Counted from the stretch's first letter, positions 35,049 through 44,888 are shown. The stretch is DNA of 49,801 nucleotides from an uncultured Muribaculaceae bacterium (GCA_944321905.1 CALUNI010000004.1:1-49801); one strand, 5' to 3'. Made by a program: numbers and translations. The notes: generated from the sequence alone by a model not told the origin.

Positions 35049-35891
35049 ATGAAACGTGTAACTATTCAAGGAGAACCGGGATGCTTTCATGAAGCCGCCG
35101 CAAGGCAATATTTCAATGGGGAAGAAATAGAAATCATCCCATGCGAAACATTCGCTTCAATGTTTGACACACTTGGCAACGATGCTTCGCTAATTGGCAC
35201 TCTTGCCATAGAAAATACAATAGCCGGAAGCTTGTTACAAAATCACGAATTACTTCGCAAAAGCGACTTATTGATAGTTGGCGAATACAAAATGCACATT
35301 TCTCATGTCCTCGCGTCAATGCCCGGACAATCCATAAGCGACTTAACCGAGGTTCATTCACACCCCATGGCTCTCATGCAATGCGCCCAATTCCTGCACC
35401 GTCACCCAAACTTGAAAATAGTAGAAAAAAGCGACACGGCAGGAAGCGCACAAGAGATAGCCCAAAAAAATATCATGGGCATAGGTGCGATATGCGGAGA
35501 ATATGCGGCCAACCTATATGGATTGGAGATTTTGGCCAAGGACATACAAACCAACAAGCGCAATTCCACCCGTTTCTTGATTATCGCCAACCCTCTCGAA
35601 GCTCCGTATCTGGTCAAGAATGGAAAAATCAACAAAGCCTCGCTTGCTTTCACGCTGCCTCACACGCAAGGAAGCCTGTCGAAAATCCTAACAATCTTTT
35701 CATTCTACGACATCAATCTTTCCAAAATACAATCATTGCCTATTATAGGCAGGGAATGGGAATACAGGTTTTACATAAATCTCACATTTAACGACTATGC
35801 ACGATACAGGCAATCGCTCGATGCTGTGAAACCACTTATAAACGAATTTAAGATACTTGGTGAATATAACGAATTTACATATGAAGACTGA
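35049..35891 (+). CDS. pheA: Prephenate dehydratase
   Basis: The 280-residue protein converts prephenate to phenylpyruvate. It has the PDT catalytic domain (about 3-180: IQGEPGCFHEAAARQYF, PIENTIAGSLLQNHELL, then NSTRFLII). A C-terminal ACT domain (about 195-280: SLAFTLPHTQGSLSKILTIF) should mediate Phe feedback. The chorismate-mutase domain is not on this protein but on the DAHP synthase downstream. I place the start at ATG 35049. The frame is open back to 34989, but those codons run through the terminator hairpin. It is first structural gene of the attenuated operon. Confidence 0.95.
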   Translation: MKRVTIQGEPGCFHEAAARQYFNGEEIEIIPCETFASMFDTLGNDASLIGTLAIENTIAGSLLQNHELLRKSDLLIVGEYKMHISHVLASMPGQSISDLTEVHSHPMALMQCAQFLHRHPNLKIVEKSDTAGSAQEIAQKNIMGIGAICGEYAANLYGLEILAKDIQTNKRNSTRFLIIANPLEAPYLVKNGKINKASLAFTLPHTQGSLSKILTIFSFYDINLSKIQSLPIIGREWEYRFYINLTFNDYARYRQSLDAVKPLINEFKILGEYNEFTYED

Positions 35892-37050
35892 CACCATAAA
35901 ACCCGCCGACAGGATATCTCAAGTAAAAGAGTACTATTTCTCTATGAAACTTAGAGAAATTGCACAATTAAATGCTTCGGGAGCCGACATCATTTCTCTC
36001 GGCGTGGGCGGCCCGGACCGTCCGCCACATGCCGATGTCATAGAAACATTATGCCGCGAAGCTCGACAAAACGACACTCACGGATACCAGCCATACGTCG
36101 GCATTCCCGAACTGAGGTCTGCATTTGCCGACTGGTATGCCAATTATTATGGCGTGACGCTTGACCCTTCAACCGAAATACAACCGCTGATCGGATCAAA
36201 AGAAGGCATACTGCATACTACTCTCGCTTTTGTGAATCCCGGCGACGGGGTGCTTGTGCCCAATCCTGGATATCCCACATACACATCGGTCAGCCAAATT
36301 GCAGATGCAAAAATTTATAAATACGACTTGACCGAGCAAAATAACTGGGAACCCGATTTTGAAGCCATCGAACGACTGCCACTTGACGGCATAAAGCTAA
36401 TGTGGGTCAATTATCCTAACATGCCTACCGGGCATCGAGCTTCGGCAGAGCTGTTTAAGAAGCTCGTTGACTTCGGCCTCAAGCATGACATAGTTATCGT
36501 AAACGACAATCCTTACAGCTTTATCTTAAACGACAATCCCTTGAGCATTCTAAGTATCGATGGAGCCAAAGAGATTGCAATAGAGATGAATTCTTTAAGC
36601 AAGTCGCACAATATGGCGGGATGGAGAATAGCCATGATTGCCTCAAATCCACAATTCATACAATGGATATTGAGGGTTAAATCAAATATCGACTCCGGGC
36701 AGTTCAAGCCTATGATGCTTGCCGCTGCCAAGGCGTTGAAATGCGACAAGACGTGGTATGACGAGATAAATGCCGTTTATGGCCGTCGCCGTAGCATAGC
36801 CGAGCAGATTATGGCTGCATTAGGATGCACGTTCGACCCGAGCCAAGCAGGCCTGTTCTTATGGGGGAAAATTCCCGATGGCATCGATAATGCAGAATCA
36901 TTGTCAGAAAAGATATTACATGACGCACGTGTATTCATCACCCCTGGATTCATTTTTGGATCTAACGGCAAACGCTACTTACGCATTTCATTATGCGCCA
37001 CCGAAGAACGAATGCAAGAAGCACTCGAAAGAATAAAAAATATGAAATAA
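35881..37050 (+). CDS. Class I/II PLP aminotransferase, probable aromatic amino acid aminotransferase
   Basis: The 389-residue fold-type I aminotransferase resembles the LL-DAP/aspartate aminotransferase group: ISLGVGGPDRPPH near the N-terminus, PNPGYPTYTSV, and MWVNYPNMPTGHRA. The PLP Lys241 lies in MNSLSKSHNMAGWR and the C-terminal substrate Arg in RYLRISLC. Its place between pheA and the DAHP synthase/chorismate mutase argues for transamination of phenylpyruvate and 4-hydroxyphenylpyruvate to Phe and Tyr. Substrate is inferred from context. The start ATG 35881 overlaps the pheA stop by 11 nt; an in-frame ATG at 35857 is less likely. Confidence 0.9.
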   Translation: MKTDTIKPADRISQVKEYYFSMKLREIAQLNASGADIISLGVGGPDRPPHADVIETLCREARQNDTHGYQPYVGIPELRSAFADWYANYYGVTLDPSTEIQPLIGSKEGILHTTLAFVNPGDGVLVPNPGYPTYTSVSQIADAKIYKYDLTEQNNWEPDFEAIERLPLDGIKLMWVNYPNMPTGHRASAELFKKLVDFGLKHDIVIVNDNPYSFILNDNPLSILSIDGAKEIAIEMNSLSKSHNMAGWRIAMIASNPQFIQWILRVKSNIDSGQFKPMMLAAAKALKCDKTWYDEINAVYGRRRSIAEQIMAALGCTFDPSQAGLFLWGKIPDGIDNAESLSEKILHDARVFITPGFIFGSNGKRYLRISLCATEERMQEALERIKNMK

Positions 37051-37058
37051 ATAAGAAT

Positions 37059-38135
37059 ATGATTATGACAGACTTAAAACCTATTGTGACAATCGACCAA
37101 GTTGGTCGTCCCATTGTTATCGCAGGCCCTTGCAGTGCCGAAAGCGAAGAACAAATCCTAAACACAGCACATACCCTTGCCGAATATGGCATCAAAATAT
37201 TCCGTGCCGGAATATGGAAACCGCGCACAAAACCGGGCGGATTTGAAGGCGTAGGCGAAAAAGGCCTGAACTGGCTCGTGAAGGCAAAACAAGAAACCGG
37301 AATGCTCGTTTGCACCGAAGTCGCAAACAGGGCACATGTCGAAGCGGCGCTAACGGCGGGAATCGACATTCTATGGATTGGCGCACGCACATCGGCCAAC
37401 CCGTTTGCCGTACAAGAAATTGCCGACTGCATTGCAGGCCATGACATCCCTGTAATGATAAAGAACCCTGTCAACCCCGACCTTGAACTATGGATTGGAG
37501 CCATAGAACGCATTTACAATGCAGGCATACATCGCATCGCAGCCATCCACCGCGGCTTCACAGTATATGGCAAGCACCTTTACAGGAACATGCCGCAATG
37601 GCATATACCAATCGAATTGCGCAGGAGGCTGCCCGATTTGCAAATAATTTGCGATCCTTCCCACATGGGCGGCAAGCGCGAACTCATCGCCCCATTGTCT
37701 CAGCAAGCCCTCGACATGGGATTTGACGGCCTCATGATTGAATCTCATTGCGACCCCGATTGCGCTCTCAGCGACAAAAGCCAACAAATAACGCCCGAAG
37801 TGCTTAACTTCATACTTAACACCCTCGTTTTGAGAGAAACCACCCACACCACCGAGAGTCTGTCGCTCTTAAGGCAACAAATCGACCAGATTGACAACGA
37901 CTTGATTGAGATTCTTTCCAAGCGCATGAGGGTCTCCCGTGAAATCGGTCAATATAAAAAGGAACACCGTATGCAAATCGTTCATACCAATCGTTACGAC
38001 GATATCTTAAAATCTCGTATGAAATTTGCCGAAGAACTTGGCATGAGTGGCAGCTTCATGCGCTTGGTCGTAGAAGCCATACACGAAGAATCGGTGCGCC
38101 AGCAAATAGAAGTATTAAACAATCGAATGAAATAA
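37059..38135 (+). CDS. Bifunctional 3-deoxy-7-phosphoheptulonate synthase / chorismate mutase
   Basis: The 358-residue protein combines a type I-beta DAHP synthase (about 1-260; GRPIVIAGPCSAESEEQ, FRAGIWKPRTKPGGFEG, CDPSHMGGKRELI) with a C-terminal AroQ chorismate mutase. The mutase covers about 268-355 (LSLLRQQIDQIDNDLIEILS and EIGQYKKEHRMQIV). It thus carries both the first step of the shikimate pathway and the chorismate branch point towards Phe/Tyr. The mutase domain often also gives allosteric control by prephenate in such fusions. Start ATG 37059 (or 37065) lies 8 nt after the aminotransferase; the open frame upstream to 36993 overlaps that gene. Confidence 0.93.
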   Translation: MIMTDLKPIVTIDQVGRPIVIAGPCSAESEEQILNTAHTLAEYGIKIFRAGIWKPRTKPGGFEGVGEKGLNWLVKAKQETGMLVCTEVANRAHVEAALTAGIDILWIGARTSANPFAVQEIADCIAGHDIPVMIKNPVNPDLELWIGAIERIYNAGIHRIAAIHRGFTVYGKHLYRNMPQWHIPIELRRRLPDLQIICDPSHMGGKRELIAPLSQQALDMGFDGLMIESHCDPDCALSDKSQQITPEVLNFILNTLVLRETTHTTESLSLLRQQIDQIDNDLIEILSKRMRVSREIGQYKKEHRMQIVHTNRYDDILKSRMKFAEELGMSGSFMRLVVEAIHEESVRQQIEVLNNRMK

Positions 38136-38156
38136 ACAACTCGTAATAGTATAGAA

Positions 38157-38930
38157 ATGAAAATTCTTATCCTTGGAGCCGGGAAAATGGGGTCATTCTT
38201 CTGCGACGTGCTAAGCTTCAAGCATGAAGTGGCTGTATATGACAAAAATCTCGACCGATTAAGATTCACTTTTCACGCCTTGCGCCTCTCCTCGCTCGAC
38301 GAAATCAAAGAGTTCCGTCCCGACTTGCTCATTAACGCAGTCACTGTCAAATACACAATCGACGCTTTCAACGAAGTGCTGCCTTTGTTGCCCGACGGTT
38401 GCATCATATCCGACATTGCATCGGTGAAAAATGGCTTGCAGGAATTCTATGCGGCTTGCAAGCATCCATTCGTAAGCACACACCCGATGTTTGGCCCAAC
38501 ATTTGCGTCACTGAGCAATCTGTCGAGTGAGAATGCAATAATTATTGCCGAGGGAGACCACCTTGGAAAGATATTTTTCAAAGACTTATACAATGAGCTG
38601 CACTTAAACATTTTTGAATACACGTTTAAGCAGCACGACGAAACCATTGCTTTTTCTTTGTCGATTCCTTTTGCCAGCACTCTCGTCTTTGCAGGCGTAA
38701 TGAAACACCAAGAAGCTCCCGGCACCACATTCAAGCGGCACATGGCTATTGCACGAGGGCTTATGTCGGAAGATGATTACCTGCTGCAGGAAATATTATT
38801 TAATCCTCACACTACGGGTCAATTACAAAAAATCCAACAACAACTCGCAAAATTGCAGCAGATAGTAGAAACTAAAGACAGCCACGCTATGAAGATTTTT
38901 CTCGATGAAGTTAGGGAAAACATAAAGTAA
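38157..38930 (+). CDS. tyrA: Prephenate dehydrogenase
   Basis: The 257-residue protein has a Rossmann domain at the start (ILILGAGKMGSFFCDVLS) and NAVTVKYTIDAFNEVLP, followed by the catalytic STHPMFGPTFASLS region. A helical dimerisation domain follows. It converts prephenate to 4-hydroxyphenylpyruvate for tyrosine synthesis. There is no ACT domain. It is the last gene of the operon, 21 nt after the DAHP synthase/chorismate mutase and followed by a strong terminator. Confidence 0.93.
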   Translation: MKILILGAGKMGSFFCDVLSFKHEVAVYDKNLDRLRFTFHALRLSSLDEIKEFRPDLLINAVTVKYTIDAFNEVLPLLPDGCIISDIASVKNGLQEFYAACKHPFVSTHPMFGPTFASLSNLSSENAIIIAEGDHLGKIFFKDLYNELHLNIFEYTFKQHDETIAFSLSIPFASTLVFAGVMKHQEAPGTTFKRHMAIARGLMSEDDYLLQEILFNPHTTGQLQKIQQQLAKLQQIVETKDSHAMKIFLDEVRENIK

Positions 38931-38996
38931 GAACTTGTCTAGATTTTGCTCAAGCGTATTTTGAGAGTTATCCACGAGTAGGGTACTTTTTTCAAG

Positions 38997-39043
38997 AAGG
39001 CAAATTGTGCTTGCCAAACAGTTTCAGCACAATTTGCCTTTTT
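38997..39043 (+). terminator. Intrinsic terminator of the aromatic operon
   Basis: A perfect 15-bp stem (AAGGCAAATTGTGCT / AGCACAATTTGCCTT) with a 14-nt loop is followed by TTT, 66 nt after the tyrA stop. The remainder of the 38931-39277 gap contains the next promoter and no ORF. Confidence 0.85.
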
Positions 39044-39179
39044 CATCGCCTCATGTATTGAATCTGTCACATAATCGTTTACGAATCAAAACATTCGCAA
39101 ATATTATCGTACACCCTAAGCAAACTGCACAAACAAACCAATAAAAACATATAAAAACAGGTTAATTCAAGTGATTATA

Positions 39180-39210
39180 TTGCCGAGTGAAACATAATTC
39201 ATTAATTTTG
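39180..39210 (+). promoter_or_regulatory. Promoter of the PBP1A gene
   Basis: TTG at 39180-39182, a 20-nt spacer, then TAATTTTG at 39203-39210 match the Bacteroidota consensus. The implied leader is about 64 nt. Confidence 0.75.
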
Positions 39211-39277
39211 TATGATAAAAACATATTGAAAGGGAAATAAAACCATAATTAAGAACAAATCATCAATTCTCTATAGA

Positions 39278-41683
39278 ATGGAATCCCAAGAAAAAAAATC
39301 AAATACAAAAAAAAGAACCGGCAGACTGACAAAACGCATTATTAAAGGCATGTGGATTTCGTTTGCCACAATCATTATAGCCCTTTTCATAATATTTTGC
39401 CTGATATACAATGGCATTATCGGCTACATGCCTCCGATTGAAGAGCTTAAAAACCCAACCGACCGATATGCCACGGTGCTTTACACAGCCGACGGAGTAG
39501 AAATGGGGCGATACTATCAAAGTATGGCAAACCGTGTATTCGTTGATTTCGACGAGCTGTCGCCGCACCTCACAAACGCCCTTATAGCCACCGAAGACGA
39601 ACGATTCCTAAGCCACTCCGGCATTGACTTTAAGGCTCTGCTGAGAGCCGTCGTCAAACGCGGCCTTCTCGGTCAAAAAAATGCAGGCGGTGGCAGCACC
39701 ATCACACAGCAACTTGCCAAACAATTGTACTCGCCCGACTACGAGAACATGTTCCAACGCATGTTGCAAAAGCCTATAGAATGGGCCATCGCCGTAAAAC
39801 TGGAACGCTACTACACCAAGGATGAAATAATCCAGATGTATTTTAATCAATTCGACTTCTTGAATAATGCCGTAGGCATAGAAAGCGCATGTTACGTTTA
39901 CTTCGGCAAATCTCCGAGCGATGTGAGCATCGAAGAAGCTGCGACACTGGTAGGAATGGTGAAAAATCCATCCTTATACAACCCTGTCAGATACAATCAG
40001 CGCACACGAGAACGCAGGAATGTGGTACTTGACCAAATGTGCCGAGCCGGCATGATTACCGAAGCCGAAGCCGAAGAATTAAAAGCAAAACCACTTGTCC
40101 TCGATTATCACCGAGTGGACCACAAAGACGGCATCGCGCCTTATTTTCGAGAAGAACTACGGCGAATGCTGTCGGCAAAATATCCCGAACGCGACAACTA
40201 CCCAAGTTGGAACCAACAGGCATTTGTTGACGATTCCATCGCATGGGCAAGCAATCCTTTATTTGGTTGGGTCGAAAAGAACCGAAAGCCCGACGGCTCT
40301 AAATACAATATTTATACCGATGGTTTGAAGATATATACAACCATCGACTCGCGTATGCAAGGATATGCCGAGGCCGCAGTGCTGCAACACTTGGGCAAGA
40401 GCTTGCAGCCACGATTCATAAAGGAGAAGAAAGGCACAAGCAATCCCTACACCACCAATCGTGCCGAATTATCGTTAGAGCAACGCGACAACCTCATAAA
40501 AAGAGCCGTAAGACAAAGCGAACGATATCGCGTATTAAAAATTGCAGGCTTAAGCGATGATGAGATTTTCGACAATTTCAATCAACCTCGTGAAATGCGA
40601 GTATTCTCATACGACGGAGGAACCGACACAACCATGTCGCCAATGGATTCTCTCCTTTATGCCAAATCATTTTTACGCACCGGCATGATGTCGATGGATC
40701 CAACGACAGGATATGTCAAAGCATACATAGGTGGGCCAAATTTCAAATACTTCCAATACGACATGGTGAGCCAGGGTCGCCGGCAAATCGGCTCAACCAT
40801 AAAACCATTCCTCTACACCTACGCCATGGAAGAGGGATACACCCCGTGCGACGAGTTCCTAAATTCACAACCCGTATTGAAAGATGAATTAGGCCGCCCG
40901 TGGATGCCTCGCAATTCCGGACACTCTCGCATTGGAGAGATGGTAACGTTGCGTTGGGCTTTGACCAATTCCAATAACTGGATTTCGGCCCGGCTTATGG
41001 ACAACCTGTCGCCGGCACAACTTGTCCGCAACATGCACAACTTCGGCATCACCAACTACCTCGACCCGGTAAAATCAATATGCCTTGGTTCTTGCGATGT
41101 CTCGGTGAAAGAAATGGTTACGGCATATAGCGCATTTGCCAACAAGGGTATGAGGGTCGATCCTGTTTTCGTAACACGCATTACCGACAATCAAGGAAAT
41201 ATAATAAGTGAATTTGTCCCGCAACACACCGAGTGCATCAGCGAGGAAGGATACTATAAGATTCTCTCGATTCTGCTCAATGTGGTTGATTCCGGCACAG
41301 GCAATCGTGTACGCCGCAGCCCATACAACTTGACAGCCCAAATGGGGGGGAAAACAGGTACGACCAATTTCAATTCCGACGGCTGGTTTATGGGATTCAC
41401 TCCACAACTTGTCACCGGTGTATGGGTCGGTGGCGAAGAACGATACATACACTTTAACACGATGGCCAACGGACAAGGTGCAGAAATGGCATTACCCATA
41501 TATGGCTTGTACATGATGAAAGTATATGCCGACTCGTCCCTGCCATATTCTCAAGATGCCAAATTTGAGTTCCCCGAAGGATTTGACCCTTGTGCGAGAG
41601 ATGGCGTGGTGGGTGTTCCACTCGATCAAATAAGCGATGAGGACATCATACCAACCGAATCCATTGAAGGCGTTTTTGATTAG
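39278..41683 (+). CDS. Penicillin-binding protein 1A (bifunctional transglycosylase/transpeptidase)
   Basis: The 801-residue class A PBP polymerises and crosslinks peptidoglycan. A cytoplasmic basic tail and one membrane anchor (about 26-50) precede the GT51 domain. Catalytic Glu106 lies in ATEDERFLSHSG, followed by GGSTITQQLAKQL and IIQMYFNQ. The transpeptidase domain has SxxK at Ser506-Lys509 (GSTIKPF), SxN at Ser565-Asn567 and KTGT from Lys692. Length and order are standard for Bacteroidales. It is a monocistronic unit with its own promoter and terminator. Confidence 0.96.
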   Translation: MESQEKKSNTKKRTGRLTKRIIKGMWISFATIIIALFIIFCLIYNGIIGYMPPIEELKNPTDRYATVLYTADGVEMGRYYQSMANRVFVDFDELSPHLTNALIATEDERFLSHSGIDFKALLRAVVKRGLLGQKNAGGGSTITQQLAKQLYSPDYENMFQRMLQKPIEWAIAVKLERYYTKDEIIQMYFNQFDFLNNAVGIESACYVYFGKSPSDVSIEEAATLVGMVKNPSLYNPVRYNQRTRERRNVVLDQMCRAGMITEAEAEELKAKPLVLDYHRVDHKDGIAPYFREELRRMLSAKYPERDNYPSWNQQAFVDDSIAWASNPLFGWVEKNRKPDGSKYNIYTDGLKIYTTIDSRMQGYAEAAVLQHLGKSLQPRFIKEKKGTSNPYTTNRAELSLEQRDNLIKRAVRQSERYRVLKIAGLSDDEIFDNFNQPREMRVFSYDGGTDTTMSPMDSLLYAKSFLRTGMMSMDPTTGYVKAYIGGPNFKYFQYDMVSQGRRQIGSTIKPFLYTYAMEEGYTPCDEFLNSQPVLKDELGRPWMPRNSGHSRIGEMVTLRWALTNSNNWISARLMDNLSPAQLVRNMHNFGITNYLDPVKSICLGSCDVSVKEMVTAYSAFANKGMRVDPVFVTRITDNQGNIISEFVPQHTECISEEGYYKILSILLNVVDSGTGNRVRRSPYNLTAQMGGKTGTTNFNSDGWFMGFTPQLVTGVWVGGEERYIHFNTMANGQGAEMALPIYGLYMMKVYADSSLPYSQDAKFEFPEGFDPCARDGVVGVPLDQISDEDIIPTESIEGVFD

Positions 41684-41713
41684 CATCTGCAATAATTTTT
41701 ATACCGTTTTTCT

Positions 41714-41757
41714 ACCACCATCAAGGCTGTGGATTAGCCTTGATGGTGGTTATTTTT
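41714..41757 (+). terminator. Intrinsic terminator of the PBP1A gene
   Basis: A perfect 15-bp stem (ACCACCATCAAGGCT / AGCCTTGATGGTGGT) with a 7-nt loop is followed by TATTTTT, starting 30 nt after the stop. Confidence 0.88.
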
Positions 41758-41840
41758 CTTTCTTACTAAAAACTGTAATATTGGTAGCACCTGTTACATA
41801 TTGCTTGTGTAACTTTACGTAACACAAAATTATGTTCGAT

Positions 41841-42374
41841 ATGAAAAAAATATCTTTATTATTCGCAGCTACCATCCTGTCATGCATGGCAACTTTTGCT
41901 CAAGGAAAAACGCTTGTGGCATACTTCTCTGCAACAGGAACCACCGAACAGGTTGCCAAGCAAATTGCGGTCGCCGTAAGTGGCGACTTGCATGAAATAA
42001 CGCCAACTGTGCCATATACAAGCGACGACCTTGACTGGCACGACGACAATTCACGCAGCAGCCGGGAAATGGCCGATGCATCGAGCCGCCCTCCCATCGA
42101 GAACAATCTCCCTGGCAATGCAGGCGAATACGACACCATTTATCTTGGATATCCCATTTGGTGGAATCAAGCCCCACGGGTCATCAATTCGTTTCTTGAA
42201 ACGAATAATCTCAATGGGAAAACAGTAATTCCCTTTGCCACTTCCGGTGGCAGCCCTATCGACAACTCTGTCGAAGAATTAAAAAAGACCTACCCCAACA
42301 TAAAATGGAGCAAAGGCAAACTGCTTAATCATGTAACAAATAACGACATTAAAAACTGGATAAAAACATTATGA
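41841..42374 (+). CDS. Exported flavodoxin
   Basis: The protein of about 177 residues has an N-terminal signal peptide (MKKISLLFAATILSCMATFA), with a possible weak lipobox ILSC. The mature flavodoxin fold includes the FMN phosphate loop AYFSATGTTEQVAKQ and the aromatic FMN-stacking loop YLGYPIWWNQAP. Flavodoxins with signal peptides recur in Bacteroidales but are unusual elsewhere. An ATG at 41832 (MFDMKK) is an alternative start; 41841 gives the better signal peptide. A TAACTTTA box at 41810-41817 is a plausible promoter. The stop overlaps the flavin reductase by 4 nt. Confidence 0.9.
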   Translation: MKKISLLFAATILSCMATFAQGKTLVAYFSATGTTEQVAKQIAVAVSGDLHEITPTVPYTSDDLDWHDDNSRSSREMADASSRPPIENNLPGNAGEYDTIYLGYPIWWNQAPRVINSFLETNNLNGKTVIPFATSGGSPIDNSVEELKKTYPNIKWSKGKLLNHVTNNDIKNWIKTL

Positions 42375-42931
42375 GAAAGAATTTCGGAGCAAAACCGCTG
42401 TCCTATCCCCAACCCGTACTGATAATTGCAACATACGGCGAAGATGGCACTCCCGATGCCATGAACGCAGCATGGGGCGGCATAAGTGAAATGAACCAAA
42501 TCAGCATCTGCCTTAGTGCAGGACACAAAACGGTGAAAAACATCCTTAAGCGCAAAGCATTCACCGTGAGCATGGGCGAAGCAGCCCACGTCGTTGCCTG
42601 CGACTACGTTGGCATAGTATCAGGGAATAATACTCCCGACAAATTTGCCCGGGCGGGATTCCATGCCACCCCGTCACAGTTAGTCGATGCTCCGCTTATC
42701 GACGAATTATCAGTCGCCCTCGAATGCAAATTAATAGACTACAATCCCGACTCTTGCATTCTGCGTGGGGAAATAGTAAATGTAAGCGTTGACGAACGAG
42801 TACTGGATGCCGACGGACATGTTGACCCAATCAAGGTTGGCCCAATCACATTCGATCCGTTCAACAACACCTATCTTGCCATCGGCTCAAAAGTGGCCGA
42901 CGCATTCTCTGCAGGCAAGCAACTGAAGTAA
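42371..42931 (+). CDS. Flavin reductase-family protein (FMN-binding split barrel)
   Basis: The 186-residue protein matches the flavoredoxin/flavin-reductase-like split-barrel fold: PVLIIATYGEDGTPDAMNAA at the start, then ICLSAGHKTVKNILKRKAFT. YLAIGSKVADAFSAGK is at the end. It has no signal peptide, so it is cytoplasmic. It probably binds FMN and transfers electrons from NAD(P)H or a redox partner; the acceptor is unknown. The ATGA overlap with the exported flavodoxin gene indicates coordinated production. Confidence 0.9.
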   Translation: MRKNFGAKPLSYPQPVLIIATYGEDGTPDAMNAAWGGISEMNQISICLSAGHKTVKNILKRKAFTVSMGEAAHVVACDYVGIVSGNNTPDKFARAGFHATPSQLVDAPLIDELSVALECKLIDYNPDSCILRGEIVNVSVDERVLDADGHVDPIKVGPITFDPFNNTYLAIGSKVADAFSAGKQLK

Positions 42932-42947
42932 CACACGTCGGTGACGC

Positions 42948-42977
42948 ACCGTGCGTGCTTTGGGAACGATGCACGGT
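42948..42977. other. Hairpin ACCGTGC/GCACGGT after the flavin reductase gene
   Basis: A 7-bp perfect inverted repeat with a 16-nt loop lies 16 nt past the stop but lacks a T-run. A proper terminator follows at 43042. The rest of the 42932-43328 gap holds a small tandem repeat (AACATCTTAA twice near 43230) and no ORF. Confidence 0.3.
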
Positions 42978-43041
42978 ACACAGCAGCTGTTTCTATATGA
43001 TGTCTCTTGTCGCAGGGATACTCAATAAATATCATAAAATC

Positions 43042-43087
43042 AGCCAACTAATTCACACATAAAGTATTGCGAATTAGTTGGCTTTTT
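43042..43087 (+). terminator. Intrinsic terminator of the flavodoxin operon
   Basis: A perfect 13-bp stem (AGCCAACTAATTC / GAATTAGTTGGCT) is followed by TTTTT on the plus strand, about 110 nt after the flavin reductase stop. Confidence 0.8.
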
Positions 43088-43260
43088 GTATCTTTAGGTA
43101 TTCGTCCGCAAATAAGGTTTGACGGCAAAAACCGTGGCGGGAATTATTCACTACTACGTATGGTAAAAATAACATCAATTCATTGATTTACACATTGATT
43201 CATAGACATTTTTAAAGCTTTTCAGTCAACATCTTAAAACATCTTAACGCTATAACAACA

Positions 43261-43306
43261 AAAAAGCAGCATACCCATGCGCGTGGATTATGCACATGGG
43301 TATGCT
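43261..43306 (-). terminator. Intrinsic terminator of gpmI
   Basis: On the minus strand a 12-bp stem (AGCATACCCATG / CATGGGTATGCT) with a 15-nt loop is followed by GCTTTTTTG, 22 nt after the gpmI stop. Confidence 0.82.
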
Positions 43307-43328
43307 TGTCTTATTTAAACCCAAGAAT

Positions 43329-44846
43329 TTAATCTTCGATTAATTGCTTGCCTGTCATTTCAGCCGGTTGTGGCAATCCCATTATATGCAACAATGTAGG
43401 AGCCACGTCGGCAAGTATGCCGTTTTGTATCTTGGCATGGGCATTTTCGGTCACATACACACACGGCACCGGATTGAGCGAGTGTGCAGTGTTTGGAGTA
43501 CCGTCAGCATTGATAGCGTGGTCGGCATTGCCATGGTCGGCGATTATAATCACCTCATACCCGTGTTGCTTTGCGGCCTCAACGGTATCCTTTACGCAGG
43601 CATCGATTGTTATGACGGCTTTCTCGATAGCCTCATATACACCTGTATGCCCCACCATGTCACCATTGGCATAATTCACCACAATAAAGTCATACTTTTC
43701 AGTATCGATTGCCTCAACAAGCTTGTCTTTCACCTCATACGCACTCATCTCGGGCTTCAAGTCATAAGTGGCAACCTTTGGCGATGGAACCAATATGCGG
43801 TCTTCACCCTCGTATGGAGCTTCGCGGCCGCCGTTGAAGAAGAATGTAACGTGGGCATACTTTTCGGTCTCGGCTATGTGCAACTGCTTCTTGTGTAGCG
43901 AAGACAGATACTCGCCAAGCGTATTTTTCACGTTCTCCTTGTCAAAGAGTATATGCACGCCCTTGAACGAAGCATCATAAGGAGTCATGCAGTAATATTG
44001 CAAGTCCTTGATTGTGGTCATGCCTTGCTCGGGCATGTCTTGCTGTGTAAGGACGGTAGTTATCTCCTTGGCGCGGTCGTTACGGTAGTTGAAGAATATA
44101 ACCACGTCGCCTTCCTTGATGCGGCCATCGACGTTGGCATTCACGATAGGCTTGATAAACTCGTCGGTTACGTCGTTGTCATACGACTCCTGCATGGCAG
44201 CCACCATGTCGTCGGCTTTCTCGCCGATGCCGTTAACGAGTTGGTCATAAGCAATCTTTATGCGATCCCAACGCTTGTCGCGATCCATGGCATAATAACG
44301 GCCTATTATCGAAGCCACCACGCCTGCGCTCTTCTTGCAATGTTCTTGCAAGTCGCTTATGAACCCCTTTCCACTCTTGGGATCTGTGTCACGGCCATCC
44401 ATAAAACAGTGCAGATACACATTCTTCAACTCATATTTCTTGGCAATGTCACACAATGCAAGTATGTGTTCAAACGAGCTGTGTACGCCACCGGTCGATG
44501 TTAAGCCCATGAAGTGCATTCCTTTGCCGGTCTTTTGCGCATAAGAGAATGCCGACTTTACCTCGGGATTTTCAAGTATCGACCCGTCTTTTATGGATTT
44601 ATTGATTTTAACCAAGTCTTGGTACACTACCCGGCCGGCACCTATGTTCAAGTGCCCTACTTCCGAGTTTCCCATTTGGCCGTCGGGCAGACCCACATTC
44701 TCGCCACTTGCCTGAAGTTGCGAATGCGGATACTTTGCCAACAAGCTGTCCCAATAAGGAGTTGGAGTGCTGTAAATCACATCCGACTTGGAATGGTCGC
44801 CAATACCCCAACCATCCAAAATCATCAACAATGCTTTTTTTGCCAT
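43329..44846 (-). CDS. gpmI: 2,3-bisphosphoglycerate-independent phosphoglycerate mutase
   Basis: The 505-residue alkaline-phosphatase-superfamily enzyme interconverts 3- and 2-phosphoglycerate in glycolysis. It begins with metal ligand Asp11 in [10 protein letters not shown]. The phospho-accepting Ser61 lies in [50 protein letters not shown] and [11 protein letters not shown] supply substrate and Mn ligands. Length is standard. It is a single gene flanked by its own promoter box and terminator. Confidence 0.98.
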   Translation of the reverse strand: MAKKALLMILDGWGIGDHSKSDVIYSTPTPYWDSLLAKYPHSQLQASGENVGLPDGQMGNSEVGHLNIGAGRVVYQDLVKINKSIKDGSILENPEVKSAFSYAQKTGKGMHFMGLTSTGGVHSSFEHILALCDIAKKYELKNVYLHCFMDGRDTDPKSGKGFISDLQEHCKKSAGVVASIIGRYYAMDRDKRWDRIKIAYDQLVNGIGEKADDMVAAMQESYDNDVTDEFIKPIVNANVDGRIKEGDVVIFFNYRNDRAKEITTVLTQQDMPEQGMTTIKDLQYYCMTPYDASFKGVHILFDKENVKNTLGEYLSSLHKKQLHIAETEKYAHVTFFFNGGREAPYEGEDRILVPSPKVATYDLKPEMSAYEVKDKLVEAIDTEKYDFIVVNYANGDMVGHTGVYEAIEKAVITIDACVKDTVEAAKQHGYEVIIIADHGNADHAINADGTPNTAHSLNPVPCVYVTENAHAKIQNGILADVAPTLLHIMGLPQPAEMTGKQLIED

Positions 44847-44880
44847 ATATATAATTATTTTAGTGTAATTTTCCCGATTA

Positions 44881-44888
44881 CAAAATTA
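44881..44888 (-). promoter_or_regulatory. -7 promoter box of gpmI
   Basis: The minus strand reads TAATTTTG, 35 nt upstream of the gpmI ATG. No clear -33 TTG at 19-21 nt. Confidence 0.5.

Noticed and set aside
38932..38950. AGAACTTGTCTAGATTTTG resembling the left end of the 18586 element
   Set aside because: Several mismatches and no partner inverted end before the tyrA terminator; similarity is probably chance.
38968..38976. DnaA-box-like TTATCCACG
   Set aside because: A single 8/9 match with no other boxes nearby and 10 kb from dnaA; not enough for an origin call.
43190..43260. Small direct repeats (CATTGATT and AACATCTTAA, two copies each)
   Set aside because: Too short and too few copies to be a repeat array or CRISPR; typical of AT-rich intergenic DNA.
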